The notes under the pieces: generated by a model
Databases searched by the model: none
What the model saw: only the letters and a program-made list of their open reading frames with translations
What the model was told of the DNA's origin: nothing
Position numbers and translations under genes: made by a program
Shown: positions 9,565 through 18,272 of the stretch, in pieces
Layout: each line of letters starts with the position of its first letter
Numbering within the stretch: the first letter of the stretch is position 1
Assembly: GCF_900115305.1 (NCBI RefSeq)
Contig: NZ_FOVW01000012.1
Coordinates: 1 to 63,121 of the forward strand
DNA: 63,121 nucleotides
Reading direction: 5' to 3'
Source: Algoriphagus ornithinivorans
Lineage (GTDB): Bacteria > Bacteroidota > Bacteroidia > Cytophagales > Cyclobacteriaceae

Positions 9565-10827
9565 TCAATAGCCATATTTTTCGCCCCACTTTGACTGAAG
9601 GTATCTTCTAAGTTCATTCTCCCTGGCGTTTTGACCTGGATCATATAGCTTCATTCCTTTTATCTCTTCTGGTAAGAACTCCTGATTTACAAAATTGCCC
9701 GGGAAATCATGGGAATATTTATAGGCTTTTCCATAATTCAAATCCTTCATCAATTTTGTGGGTGCATTTCTAAGGTGAAGTGGTACAGATAAGTCCCCCT
9801 TTTCCCGAACTAGGCTTTGAGCTTGATTGATCGCCATATAAGCGGCATTACTCTTTGGCGAGCTTGCCAAATAGGTCACGCATTGAGAAAGAATGATCCG
9901 AGCCTCAGGATAACCTATGATTTTGACTGCTTCAAAGCAATTGGTTGCCAAAAGTAAGGCGTTCGGATTAGCATTACCGATATCCTCAGAAGCTAAAATC
10001 ACCAGTCTGCGTGCTATGAATTTGACATCTTCCCCTCCTTCGATCATTCTTGCCAACCAATACACGGCTGCATTGGGATCAGAGCCTCGGATGGATTTGA
10101 TAAAAGCGGAAATGATATCATAATGCTGCTCACCGGACTTATCATAAAGCGCAACTTTTTGCTGAGCAATCTGCATCACTTTGTCATCAGTGATCACGCA
10201 GGGATCCTCGTTGATGCCATCAACTACTATTTCAAGAAGGTTCAGAAGCTTTCGTCCATCTCCCCCAGAAATTCGAAGTAAAGCGTCTGATTCTTTCAGT
10301 TCTACTTTTATTTTTTTGAGCTCGATATCTTGTTCTAAAGCTTGCTGAATCATAGCCTCCAGTTCTGCTTTTCCTAAGGAATTCAAGGTAAATACTTGGC
10401 ATCTGGATAGTAATGCAGCATTTACCTCAAAAGATGGGTTTTCAGTAGTTGCCCCAATCAGTCGAATAATGCCTTTTTCCACTGCCCCTAAAAGCGCATC
10501 CTGTTGCGACTTGTTGAAGCGATGAATTTCATCGATAAAAAGAACCACCCCCATTTGAAACTTTGCCTTTTCAATAACTTCTCGAATGTCTTTTACACCT
10601 GAACTGATAGCCGACAGGGTATAAAAAGGAGCTTTGATCTCATTGGCGATGATATTGGCAATAGTTGTTTTTCCTACCCCAGGAGGTCCCCATAAAATCA
10701 AAGAAGGCACATTCCCGGACTTAATTGCCTTGTACAAAAAAGATTTGGGAGAGGACAAATGCTCTTGACCGATCAGATCATCCAATCTGGTGGGTCGCAT
10801 GCGTTCGGCTAAGGGAGTAGAATTCAT
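9565..10827 (-). CDS. rarA: Replication-associated recombination protein A (AAA+ ATPase)
   Basis: RarA/MgsA is a clamp-loader-related AAA+ ATPase acting at stalled replication forks with SSB. Walker A GPPGVGKTT is at residues 47-55 and Walker B VVLFIDEIHRF at about 94-104. The sensor region GATTENPSFEVNAALLSRC follows. The C-terminal tetramerisation part has the typical GSDPNAAVYWLARMIEGGEDVKFIARRLV block. The length of 420 residues is usual. It stands alone, with the threonine aldolase operon ending upstream. Confidence 0.96.
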   Translation of the reverse strand: MNSTPLAERMRPTRLDDLIGQEHLSSPKSFLYKAIKSGNVPSLILWGPPGVGKTTIANIIANEIKAPFYTLSAISSGVKDIREVIEKAKFQMGVVLFIDEIHRFNKSQQDALLGAVEKGIIRLIGATTENPSFEVNAALLSRCQVFTLNSLGKAELEAMIQQALEQDIELKKIKVELKESDALLRISGGDGRKLLNLLEIVVDGINEDPCVITDDKVMQIAQQKVALYDKSGEQHYDIISAFIKSIRGSDPNAAVYWLARMIEGGEDVKFIARRLVILASEDIGNANPNALLLATNCFEAVKIIGYPEARIILSQCVTYLASSPKSNAAYMAINQAQSLVREKGDLSVPLHLRNAPTKLMKDLNYGKAYKYSHDFPGNFVNQEFLPEEIKGMKLYDPGQNARENELRRYLQSKWGEKYGY

Positions 10828-10943
10828 TTTTTCAGAAGCAAGAAATTAGAAGTATGAAACTATAAAGATTCACACATCAATTTTCACAGTATTATAAAGT
10901 TTCAAATTGAGTGTTTTTTCAATTTGAAATGGGAAAATAACAT

Positions 10944-10966
10944 AAAAAAAGGCCTTTTCAGGCCTT
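10944..10966 (-). terminator. Intrinsic terminator of the threonine aldolase operon
   Basis: AAGGCC (10949-10954) pairs with GGCCTT (10961-10966). Read on the minus strand, the hairpin is followed by a run of seven T. It lies just past the aldolase stop at 11004. Confidence 0.75.
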
Positions 10967-11003
10967 ATGAATTATTAAAGAAGTAAAATATCCTAGTCTG
11001 CCT

Positions 11004-12020
11004 TCACTTTGCTTTTTTTATCCTTTTCCCAAACTCCTCCAGTTGATCGTCTGTGAAATCCAAATGTGTAACAAAACGAACCAGATCTTTTCCAAATTTG
11101 ACTGATTTGATATTTTGATCGGAAAGCTTTTTCATAAATTCCTCGGGAGTGGTTCCTTCCAATCTAGCAATGACAATATTGGTCGCTACGGGAAAAATTT
11201 CTGATACTACAGGCAAATCACCCAGCATTTCTCCCAAAGACTTTGCACGAGAATGATCTTCTTTTAGCCTATCTACTTGATGGTCCAATGCATAAATTCC
11301 TGCCGCAGCCAAAAATCCGGCTTGGCGCATTCCTCCACCAAAGGCTTTTCTGACTTTTCTAGCTCGTTTAATATCCGATTTGCTTCCAACCAAAGCTGAA
11401 CCCACCGGACAACCCAATCCTTTGCTAAGGCAGATAGAAATGGTATCAAAAGTAGCTCCCCATTCTTGAGTTTTTTCACCGCTGGCTACCAATGCATTAA
11501 AAAGTCTCGCGCCGTCCAGATGAAGCTTAATCCCCTTTTCTTGACAGAGATTTTGAACTGGCTTGACCTCATCCAGAGTATAAATACTTCCCCCTCCTTT
11601 ATTCATCGTATTTTCCAGGGAAACCAAAGTTGTCTCAGGAGCATGCACATCATCTGGATTGATGGATTCAGCGATTTGCGCCGCTGTGATTTTTCCCAAG
11701 TCTCCTTCAAGTAATTTCACGGAAGCCAAAGAATTAGCCATAATCCCTCCACCTTCATATAAATAAATGTGTGAGTACTTGTGGCAAATGACCTCTGTCT
11801 GAATCTGGGTATGCAATCGAATCGCTATCTGATTTGTCATGGTTCCAGACGGACAGAACAGCGCTGCTTCCATGCCGAATAGTTTGGCTATTTTTTCTTC
11901 TAAAGCATTTACTGTTGGATCTTCTCCAAAGACATCATCTCCTACAGGGGCAGCAAACATTGCTTCTTTCATTCCTGGAGTAGGACGTGTTACTGTGTCG
12001 CTTCTTAAATCAATTAACAT
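11004..12020 (-). CDS. ltaE: Low-specificity L-threonine aldolase
   Basis: A fold-type I PLP enzyme cleaving L-threonine or allo-threonine to glycine and acetaldehyde. It starts MLIDLRSDTVTRPTPGMKEAM, the standard N-terminus. The PLP lysine is K200 in ICLSKGLGCPVGS, and the aspartate/arginine pair is in LHLDGARLFNA. The length of 338 residues is normal. Its start overlaps the GDPD gene stop by 11 nt, so it is the last gene of a DUF2721-GDPD-ltaE operon. Confidence 0.94.
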   Translation of the reverse strand: MLIDLRSDTVTRPTPGMKEAMFAAPVGDDVFGEDPTVNALEEKIAKLFGMEAALFCPSGTMTNQIAIRLHTQIQTEVICHKYSHIYLYEGGGIMANSLASVKLLEGDLGKITAAQIAESINPDDVHAPETTLVSLENTMNKGGGSIYTLDEVKPVQNLCQEKGIKLHLDGARLFNALVASGEKTQEWGATFDTISICLSKGLGCPVGSALVGSKSDIKRARKVRKAFGGGMRQAGFLAAAGIYALDHQVDRLKEDHSRAKSLGEMLGDLPVVSEIFPVATNIVIARLEGTTPEEFMKKLSDQNIKSVKFGKDLVRFVTHLDFTDDQLEEFGKRIKKAK

Positions 12021-12960
12021 GGGTAAAATAGGGGGATTTTGAGCTTTTACTTGGGCTTAGGTTCTTGATAATTTGAGCTGCTTCTATGGGTCTATCGGTA
12101 GCTAAGATATCTGCCCCATTCTGAATAAATGAAGCATAGATTTCATCGCCTCGAGCCTCGGCTCTTCTATCCAGGTTTCCTATCACACCGAGAATAGTAA
12201 AAACTCCTCTTTGGTGAAGGGCCTGATTAAATTCTTTTGATCTTTCAGTTACCCCTGTGAAAGCGATAACTCGGTTCCAAGGTATACCTGTTTCTTCTAA
12301 GCGCTTGATTTCATTTTCATTTCGGATAGTCACTGACAGCATTAAATCCGGGGCTAGCATATGAAGTTTTTTGGCAGCTGGAAAAGTATATGAAATCAAA
12401 GCAGCGTAGGCTTCAGACTCTGTTTTTCTAACCGTTTCAATTACTTTTTCAAAAGGAACAGAACGTTTTATATCTACTGTCAAAGGTGCTTTTCCTTTCG
12501 CCCAGATTAAAGCCTCTTCTAGGGTAGGAACTCTGAATTCAGTCAAATTACCATCCATATCCTCCAAGAATAATCCCTCGATGTATTCAAAAGTAACCTC
12601 ATTAACTTTTCCGGTTCCATTGGTTGTCCGATCCAAGTCATCATCATGCATCAAAACAAGGACTGAATCTCTGGTCATAGCCACATCCAATTCGATTATT
12701 GCAGGAGTGTGCTTTAATACATTTTCAAAAGTTTCGATGGCATTTTCAGGAAAACCTGGGTAAGGTCCTCCTCTATGTGCAGAAACCAAGGGAATCCGAT
12801 CGGAAGTCCAGGAATAAAACTGTCGTGTTTCTTCTAAATTGATCAGCTTAATTTGATGAACTTCACTCTGATCGGAAGTTTCAACAGCCGATTCAACCGG
12901 TTTATTTTCACATGCGGTAAACAGCAGTATCCAGCTTACTGCCAGGAATAGTTTATTCAT
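12010..12960 (-). CDS. Glycerophosphodiester phosphodiesterase family lipoprotein
   Basis: The start is placed at the ATG at 12960, giving the lipoprotein signal MNKLFLAVSWILLFTAC with the lipobox cysteine at 17. The ten codons upstream are inside the previous gene and are not signal-like. The GDPD core is evident: SAHRGGPYPGFPENAIETF, DVAMTRDSVLVLMHDDDLDRTTNGTG and a late ILATDRPIEA. It should hydrolyse glycerophosphodiesters to glycerol-3-phosphate in the periplasm or at the outer membrane. It overlaps DUF2721 by 8 nt upstream and ltaE by 11 nt downstream. Confidence 0.92.
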   Translation of the reverse strand: MNKLFLAVSWILLFTACENKPVESAVETSDQSEVHQIKLINLEETRQFYSWTSDRIPLVSAHRGGPYPGFPENAIETFENVLKHTPAIIELDVAMTRDSVLVLMHDDDLDRTTNGTGKVNEVTFEYIEGLFLEDMDGNLTEFRVPTLEEALIWAKGKAPLTVDIKRSVPFEKVIETVRKTESEAYAALISYTFPAAKKLHMLAPDLMLSVTIRNENEIKRLEETGIPWNRVIAFTGVTERSKEFNQALHQRGVFTILGVIGNLDRRAEARGDEIYASFIQNGADILATDRPIEAAQIIKNLSPSKSSKSPYFTHVN

Positions 12961-13408
12961 TCTTTTTATTTTCTTTTCTGAAAAATACATCCAAGCTGCT
13001 TATACGCTTCTCGAAGACCTCTTCCATATCTGAAAGTTCCAAATTGAGAGCTTTGGTAGAAATTTGAATTTCAATCAGAGATAGCCCCAAAGAAACAAGC
13101 AAAGCTCCCATGCTACCTACAAACACCCAATTTGCGGCTACGGTATAGCCTTGGAAAAGCAAATACATACAAATGATGCATAATAAAAAGCTGAATACTC
13201 CGAAAAGCTGCATGTTTTTGATCAATGTCAGTCTTCTCCTCAGATTATGAATTTGCTCAACTATTATCTCTTGGTCAGGAGACTTCATGTAGTTTTTGTG
13301 AAGCCCCCTTATAAGACTGGCTATGGCCAAAAATCGATTAGTAAAAGCAAGCATCAGCAATGTAATTGCCGAGAAAAGCAATGCCGGAGTAGAAAGTTGG
13401 AGTTCCAT
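12953..13408 (-). CDS. DUF2721 family membrane protein
   Basis: A 151-residue integral membrane protein with three hydrophobic helices (about residues 8-30, 68-90, 92-115). A polar loop lies between the first two (IRGLHKNYMKSPDQEIIVEQIHNLRRR) and the C-terminus is acidic and cytoplasmic. The loop motif and size fit DUF2721, a family without known function. It is the first gene of the operon with the GDPD lipoprotein and threonine aldolase; nothing shows a functional link among the three. Confidence 0.78.
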   Translation of the reverse strand: MELQLSTPALLFSAITLLMLAFTNRFLAIASLIRGLHKNYMKSPDQEIIVEQIHNLRRRLTLIKNMQLFGVFSFLLCIICMYLLFQGYTVAANWVFVGSMGALLVSLGLSLIEIQISTKALNLELSDMEEVFEKRISSLDVFFRKENKKNE

Positions 13409-13452
13409 GGGTAAATAAATGATTTGCTAGTCTCTAAGTTCAGAAAAAACAA

Positions 13453-13483
13453 TAAAAAAGCCCGTTCTTTTCAAAACGGGCTT
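13453..13483 (-). terminator. Terminator of the sigma/anti-sigma operon
   Basis: AAGCCCGTT and AACGGGCTT (13459-13483) form a 9-bp stem. On the minus strand the hairpin is followed by a T-rich run. It lies 20 nt past the anti-sigma stop. Confidence 0.85.
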
Positions 13484-13502
13484 CAATTTAATTTTAAATC
13501 AA

Positions 13503-14327
13503 TTAGGCGACTTCACCCAATACCACCAACTTCTCTAAGGTTGGGGACTGCGAACCACCTTTAGGTTCTATGGTAATCGCGAAGGCTCCTGCTTCAGCTA
13601 CAGCTTGCATTTGCTGCAGGGTAAATCGCTCTCCTGGATTGACCAGACCGATTCCCACAGGACCATCCGGTCCTATAGCCCAAAGCTGATAATCATATTC
13701 TCCACCCAGAGAATTAAGTTTATTCACTGCAATGAATACTTCTTGCTGCCCTTGATCCCAAAAGACATCAACTTTAGCATCCTTTTGCATTTCAAATGCC
13801 TCACCTTTCATCTCGACTCTTTTAAAATCGCCTGCAACCAGACGATCAAGTCTCGAATCGGTTTCCTCGTACTGGAGCTTTACTTGATTGAGATTATCAG
13901 CCAATACTTCCTGTTCCTGAACTAAGGCAAGGAACTGTTCTTCTGTCTCGTAAAATTTACTCGCAAAATATATTGCGAGACCTGAGGCAATTACTGCCAC
14001 AATGCTTGCCGCTACTGCAAATGGTTTCCAAGGAGAAATTTTCACAACCTTTCCGGTCTCTTCCGGAGCAACTGTAGGCTTCAACTCTTTTCCAGGAGCA
14101 AAGTCCTTTTCAAGGTCGGCCATAATTTTCTCTTTCAACCCTGCAGAAGGTATAGGAGCGCTTGCTTGGTCAAAAGCTAACATTGCTTCCTCGATCTCAT
14201 CTAACTCTTTCTGAATCTCGGGATGCTGTTTAGCTAAGGCCAGAACCTCTTCACGCTCGCGATCAGACAACTCTCCTAATAAGAAGAGCTCCAATTTACC
14301 TGATTCTATGTATGCTTGAATGTTCAC
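13503..14327 (-). CDS. Anti-sigma factor, RskA-like, membrane-anchored
   Basis: A 274-residue single-pass protein. An N-terminal cytoplasmic anti-sigma domain (MNIQAYIESGKLELFLLGEL) is followed by a transmembrane helix at about residues 105-125 (PFAVAASIVAVIASGLAIYF), a coiled coil, and a periplasmic RskA C-terminal domain (VNKLNSLGGEYDYQLWAIG). The start codon is GTG, and it overlaps the last base of the sigma factor stop (TAGTG), so the two are coupled. It should hold the ECF sigma factor at the membrane and release it on an envelope signal. No HxxxCxxC zinc motif is present. Confidence 0.88.
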   Translation of the reverse strand: MNIQAYIESGKLELFLLGELSDREREEVLALAKQHPEIQKELDEIEEAMLAFDQASAPIPSAGLKEKIMADLEKDFAPGKELKPTVAPEETGKVVKISPWKPFAVAASIVAVIASGLAIYFASKFYETEEQFLALVQEQEVLADNLNQVKLQYEETDSRLDRLVAGDFKRVEMKGEAFEMQKDAKVDVFWDQGQQEVFIAVNKLNSLGGEYDYQLWAIGPDGPVGIGLVNPGERFTLQQMQAVAEAGAFAITIEPKGGSQSPTLEKLVVLGEVA

Positions 14328-14860
14328 TAGATTCTGTCTATGTTCTTTTTTAATACTAATAACGCAGCCCGGACTCTGGATTTAACAGTGCCGAGGGGGA
14401 TCTCAAATTCTTCGGAGATTTCAGAATGGGTGTATCCTTTGAAATAAATATACTCAATTACAAATTTTTGATCCTCATTGAGCTCATTCATCAGTTCTTT
14501 TACTCCTATGCCTTCGACATGTTCCTCAGTTCCTGACTGACTTTCAAGACCATATACGAAATCATCTATTCCATTGGTCTTACTGGATTGAGAAATTTCT
14601 TTAGATCGAAGTTTATCAATGGCAGAATTCCTGCAAATATTGGCCATCCAGGTATATAAGCGGCCTTTAGATTCTTCGTAGGAGTCAATTTTTCGAGTGA
14701 TTTTGATAAATGCATCGTGAAAAACTTCCTCTGCAATATCCTGATCAGATATAATTCGAAAAATAACACCCAGCAGCGCACGGGAGTACTTTTCGTATAA
14801 GTAGTCTACCGTTTTTTTATCTCGGGCCCTAAGCCCTTGTATGAGTTGTTCTTCCTGCAA
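14327..14860 (-). CDS. ECF-type RNA polymerase sigma factor
   Basis: A 177-residue sigma-70 family protein with region 2 (DYLYEKYSRALLGVIFRIISDQDIAEEVFHDAF) and region 4 (EDQKFVIEYIYFKGYTHSEISEEFEIPLGTVKSRVRAAL) joined by a short linker, so sigma regions 1 and 3 are absent. Coupled by overlapping stop/start to an RskA-like anti-sigma factor, the standard arrangement for regulated ECF sigmas. Target genes cannot be read from the window. Confidence 0.94.
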   Translation of the reverse strand: MQEEQLIQGLRARDKKTVDYLYEKYSRALLGVIFRIISDQDIAEEVFHDAFIKITRKIDSYEESKGRLYTWMANICRNSAIDKLRSKEISQSSKTNGIDDFVYGLESQSGTEEHVEGIGVKELMNELNEDQKFVIEYIYFKGYTHSEISEEFEIPLGTVKSRVRAALLVLKKNIDRI

Positions 14861-14889
14861 GAGTGAAACGCGGTTGGTTGAATTGGTTA

Positions 14890-14924
14890 AAAAGAAAACA
14901 CCAGACTTTTGTTTAAGTCTGGTG
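14890..14924 (-). terminator. Terminator of lpdA
   Basis: CACCAGACTT (14899-14908) pairs perfectly with AAGTCTGGTG (14915-14924) around a 6-nt loop. An A-rich left side gives a U tract on the minus transcript. It separates lpdA from the sigma factor operon downstream. Confidence 0.85.
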
Positions 14925-14948
14925 CCAAAATACTAGATATTTTTCGCA

Positions 14949-16346
14949 TTACAAGTGGATCACTTCATCATAAGCAGCTGCTGCCGCTTCCATTACTGCC
15001 TCAGACATAGTAGGGTGAGGGTGAACAGTTTTGATCAATTCGTGACCAGTTGTCTCTAATTTGCGAATAGCAACGATTTCAGCAATCATTTCAGTTACAT
15101 TGGCTCCGATCATATGGGCACCTAGTAACTCTCCATATTTTTTGTCAAAAACCAATTTCACAAATCCATCCTTAGCTCCAGCGGCAGAAGCTTTACCAGA
15201 AGCTGAAAAAGGAAATTTACCAATTCTTACTTCATAACCTGCTTCTTTTGCTTTTGCTTCAGTATAGCCAACTGAAGCAATCTCAGGAGAACAGTAGGTA
15301 CATCCGGGGATATTATTGTAATCCAAAGGTTCTGGGTGGTGTCCAGCAATTTTCTCAACGCAGATAATTCCTTCAGCAGATGCAACGTGAGCCAAAGCCG
15401 GTCCTGGAACAACATCTCCAATCGCATAGTAACCAGGCATATTGGTTTTATAGTACTCATCTACTTTGATTTTTCCTTTTTCCACCAAAATTCCAACATC
15501 TTCCAATCCACAATTTTCCAAGTTGGAAACAACACCAGCTGCTGAAAGCACTACATCACATTCTAAGGTCTCTTCCCCTTTGGATGTTTTTACGGTCACT
15601 TTACAGCCAGATCCTTTTGTATCTACAGCAGTCACTTCAGAAGAGGTCATGATCTTCATTCCTGCTTTTTTGTAGGTTTTTTCCAATGCTTTGGAAACTT
15701 CAACATCTTCAACAGGCACAATTCTATCCATGTACTCAACGATAGTCACTTCTGTGCCGATGGAATTATAAAAATATGCAAACTCCACTCCGATAGCACC
15801 TGAACCAACTACCACCATTTTCTTAGGCTGCTTTTCCAAAGTCATAGCCTTTCTATAACCGATGATTTTTTTGTCATCAATTTTCATGGAAGGCAATTCT
15901 CTGGATCTTGCACCAGTTGCGATGATAATATTATCTGCAGAGTAAACTGTCTTTTTTCCGTCCCTATCTGCTACTTCGACCTTTTTACCGGGCTGGATTT
16001 TTCCCCAACCTGCGATAATTTCGATTTTGTTTTTTTTCATCAGGAACTGTACGCCCTTGCTCATTCCGTCTGCCACACCTCGGCTTCTTTTGACCATTCC
16101 TTCAAAATCAGCTTTTGCATCTTTTACCGTGATACCGTAATCAGAAGAGTGATTGATGTATTCAAAAACCTGTGCACTTTTCAATAAAGCTTTGGTAGGA
16201 ATACAGCCCCAGTTCAAACAAATCCCTCCCAACTCTTCAGCCTCTATGATGGCAGTTTTCAGTCCTAACTGAGAAGCTCTAATAGCGGCAACGTAACCAC
16301 CTGGACCGCTTCCCAAAACAATTAAATCAAATTTGGTCGAAGACAT
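14949..16346 (-). CDS. lpdA: Dihydrolipoyl dehydrogenase (E3)
   Basis: An FAD/NAD disulphide oxidoreductase that reoxidises dihydrolipoamide in 2-oxo acid dehydrogenase complexes. The N-terminal FAD motif is GSGPGGYVAA, the redox-active pair is C43/C48 in GGICLNWGCIPTKALL, the NAD motif is GSGAIGVEFAYFY, and the catalytic base lies in the C-terminal HPHPTMSEAVMEAA. The length of 465 residues is normal. It is not next to E1/E2 genes. Upstream, the minus strand has a perfect -7 box TATTTTTG at 16384-16391, about 40 nt before the start. Confidence 0.97.
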   Translation of the reverse strand: MSSTKFDLIVLGSGPGGYVAAIRASQLGLKTAIIEAEELGGICLNWGCIPTKALLKSAQVFEYINHSSDYGITVKDAKADFEGMVKRSRGVADGMSKGVQFLMKKNKIEIIAGWGKIQPGKKVEVADRDGKKTVYSADNIIIATGARSRELPSMKIDDKKIIGYRKAMTLEKQPKKMVVVGSGAIGVEFAYFYNSIGTEVTIVEYMDRIVPVEDVEVSKALEKTYKKAGMKIMTSSEVTAVDTKGSGCKVTVKTSKGEETLECDVVLSAAGVVSNLENCGLEDVGILVEKGKIKVDEYYKTNMPGYYAIGDVVPGPALAHVASAEGIICVEKIAGHHPEPLDYNNIPGCTYCSPEIASVGYTEAKAKEAGYEVRIGKFPFSASGKASAAGAKDGFVKLVFDKKYGELLGAHMIGANVTEMIAEIVAIRKLETTGHELIKTVHPHPTMSEAVMEAAAAAYDEVIHL

Positions 16347-16383
16347 ATCTTATATACTTGTTTAATAACGATTTGAAACTATG

Positions 16384-16391
16384 CAAAAATA
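16384..16391 (-). promoter_or_regulatory. Probable -7 box of the lpdA promoter
   Basis: TATTTTTG followed by CATAG on the minus strand matches TAnnTTTG. No good TTTG -33 box lies at the right distance, so support is partial. The rest of the 295-nt gap to fabG is AT-rich and shows only a fabG -7 candidate. Confidence 0.4.
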
Positions 16392-16611
16392 GGCCTTTTG
16401 GGTTCAGAAAAAAATTTGGATTATTTGGATCAAACAGGTTTAAAAAGACTTGTTTTAGAATACAAAAGCAGATTTCCAAATGAAATCCTGCTCTTACCCT
16501 ATTCACATTTATAAAATTTTTAAATCATCAGAATTGTCAGTTTTATTCCTTGAAAATCAGCGAAAATTTAATTGTCGCTTTCCGGAGAAACGATTCTTAC
16601 AGCTTTTTTTC

Positions 16612-16619
16612 TAATTTTG
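16612..16619 (+). promoter_or_regulatory. Probable -7 box of the fabG promoter
   Basis: TAATTTTG on the plus strand fits TAnnTTTG and ends 22 nt before the fabG ATG. No clear -33 TTTG is present. Confidence 0.4.
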
Positions 16620-16641
16620 ACAAAACAAAATTTTACTATTC

Positions 16642-17388
16642 ATGGGTTTACTTTCAGGAAAAACAGCTTTGATCACCGGAGCTTCCAAAGGAATTGGAAG
16701 AGCAATTGCCATTAGATTTGCACAAGAAGGCGCTAATGTGGCTTTTACATTTTTATCCTCTGTTGAAAAAGGACAGGCTTTAGAATCAGAATTGGCAGGC
16801 TTTGGCATCAAAGCAAAAGGGTATAGATCCGATGCTTCTGACTTCAAAGCAGCAGAAGATTTGGTCAATGCAGTTGTCGCTGAATTCGGAACTTTAGACA
16901 TTTTAATCAATAATGCGGGAATCACTCGTGATAACTTGTTGATGAGAATGACTGAAGAATCTTGGGATGAAATCATGAATGTCAACTTAAAATCCTGCTT
17001 CAATACTGTCAAGGCTGCCACCCGCACCATGATGAAAGCCAAATCCGGATCTATTATCAATATGACTTCTGTGGTTGGTTTAAAAGGAAATGCAGGACAG
17101 GCTAATTATGCAGCTTCCAAAGCGGGGATCATTGGTTTTACCAAGTCAGTTGCATTGGAGCTGGGTTCTAGAAATATCAGATGCAATGCGATTGCTCCTG
17201 GATTTATAGAAACTGAAATGACAGATGTATTAGATGAAAAAACGGTACAAGGATGGAGAGATGCTATTCCTATGAAGCGTGGCGGAAAGCCTGAAGAAAT
17301 TGCGGATGCCTGTGTTTTCTTGGGCTCAGATATGAGTACTTATATTTCAGGACAGGTGTTACATGTGAATGGGGCGATGTATACTTAA
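16642..17388 (+). CDS. fabG: 3-oxoacyl-[acyl-carrier-protein] reductase
   Basis: A 248-residue short-chain dehydrogenase that reduces 3-oxoacyl-ACP with NADPH in fatty-acid elongation. The Rossmann motif is TGASKGIG (residues 12-19), NNAG is at 90-93, and the catalytic triad is S143, Y156, K160 in MTSVVGLKGNAGQANYAASK. The C-terminus GQVLHVNGAMYT is FabG-like. It is monocistronic and its 3' end is followed by a REP-like palindrome that can act as terminator. The FabG assignment over other SDRs rests on length and overall similarity. Confidence 0.88.
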   Translation: MGLLSGKTALITGASKGIGRAIAIRFAQEGANVAFTFLSSVEKGQALESELAGFGIKAKGYRSDASDFKAAEDLVNAVVAEFGTLDILINNAGITRDNLLMRMTEESWDEIMNVNLKSCFNTVKAATRTMMKAKSGSIINMTSVVGLKGNAGQANYAASKAGIIGFTKSVALELGSRNIRCNAIAPGFIETEMTDVLDEKTVQGWRDAIPMKRGGKPEEIADACVFLGSDMSTYISGQVLHVNGAMYT

Positions 17389-17390
17389 TT

Positions 17391-17424
17391 AACCTTTGAG
17401 GTCTTCAAGACCTCGAAGGTTTTT
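17391..17424. repeat. REP-like palindrome A (also a likely fabG terminator)
   Basis: ACCTTTGAGGTCTT pairs with AAGACCTCGAAGGT and is followed by TTTT. The consensus ACCTTCGAGG...CCTCAAAGGT recurs at 18127, 19523 and 19583. This copy is in inverted orientation relative to the copy on the other side of the RAYT gene. A decayed copy follows at about 17436-17462. Confidence 0.75.
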
Positions 17425-17483
17425 ATTTAATAATAGAGGCTTTCGAGGTTATTGGAGTCTTCAAATATCTAAAGGAAAATTTT

Positions 17484-18044
17484 TTATTCTAATGAAAGAT
17501 CTTCTATCAAATCTAACACCTGTTCCAATTCATGGACTTTTTTAAATTCTTCTAATCCACCAAACCAATCTAGGACAAAATCCCTTTCAATGTTCGTAGG
17601 TTTTTGTGAGATCAAGGCATTGAAAGATGAAAACTTCCAACTTTTAAAGTCTTTCACAATTCCATGCTTTTGAGGATTCTTATGAATATATATTATCACC
17701 TGGGATAAATAGCTTTCTTGACCGACTCGTTTCCTTTTAAATTTTCTTTGAAATAATCCACCATGCCGATCATAAAGCTTGTTATAGGATTTCGCATAGC
17801 TATTTAAAAAGTTCGAAAATGAACCAAGAGCAGCTTCTGGCTTTGTATCTTCTTTTACCTGGATCATAAAGTGAAAATGATTTGGAAGTAAACAATAGCT
17901 TAATGTTGAAAAATAACCTGAGCAATGATCTTGATATTTCTTTAAAAAATAGTTATAGTTTTCCTCATTTCGAAAAAGTAACTCTTCTCCATTGGTTCTG
18001 GAGTAAATATGGAAAAAATCACCAGCTAAAAATGGGTCACTCAT
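17484..18044 (-). CDS. REP-associated tyrosine transposase (RAYT, Y1/HUH superfamily)
   Basis: A 186-residue single-strand DNA transposase-like protein. The HUH motif is H56-F-H58 in CLLPNHFHFMIQV. The catalytic tyrosine is Y119 in the RAYT-typical IIYIHKNPQKHG, followed by a W-S-S-F block. No transposon ends surround it. Instead two palindromes of one family lie on either side (17391-17424 and 18127-18157), which is the usual setting of RAYTs that process REP sequences. All key residues are intact, so it may be active. Confidence 0.9.
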   Translation of the reverse strand: MSDPFLAGDFFHIYSRTNGEELLFRNEENYNYFLKKYQDHCSGYFSTLSYCLLPNHFHFMIQVKEDTKPEAALGSFSNFLNSYAKSYNKLYDRHGGLFQRKFKRKRVGQESYLSQVIIYIHKNPQKHGIVKDFKSWKFSSFNALISQKPTNIERDFVLDWFGGLEEFKKVHELEQVLDLIEDLSLE

Positions 18045-18126
18045 AAATAGTGAGATTTTAAATATGAAATCCTAGAACAAGAGTTTATACTCAAAAATAA
18101 TGAAGTTAAAGCAAATGTATTTGTGA

Positions 18127-18157
18127 GACCTTCGAGGTTTTAAAAACCTCAAAGGTC
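18127..18157. repeat. REP-like palindrome B
   Basis: GACCTTCGAGGTTT pairs with AAACCTCAAAGGTC around a short loop. It is the inverted counterpart of palindrome A and sits 82 nt upstream of the RAYT start. The rest of 18045-18272 shows no gene. Confidence 0.78.
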
Positions 18158-18272
18158 AGGGGTGCGGCTGGGGAGACTTAGCGGTTTTTTTTACGCTCCC
18201 CATACAAGCATGTTTCTAGAAGGTCTTCATTAAGAAAATAGATGAGGGTTGGTTTCCTAGATAAAGTAGAAT

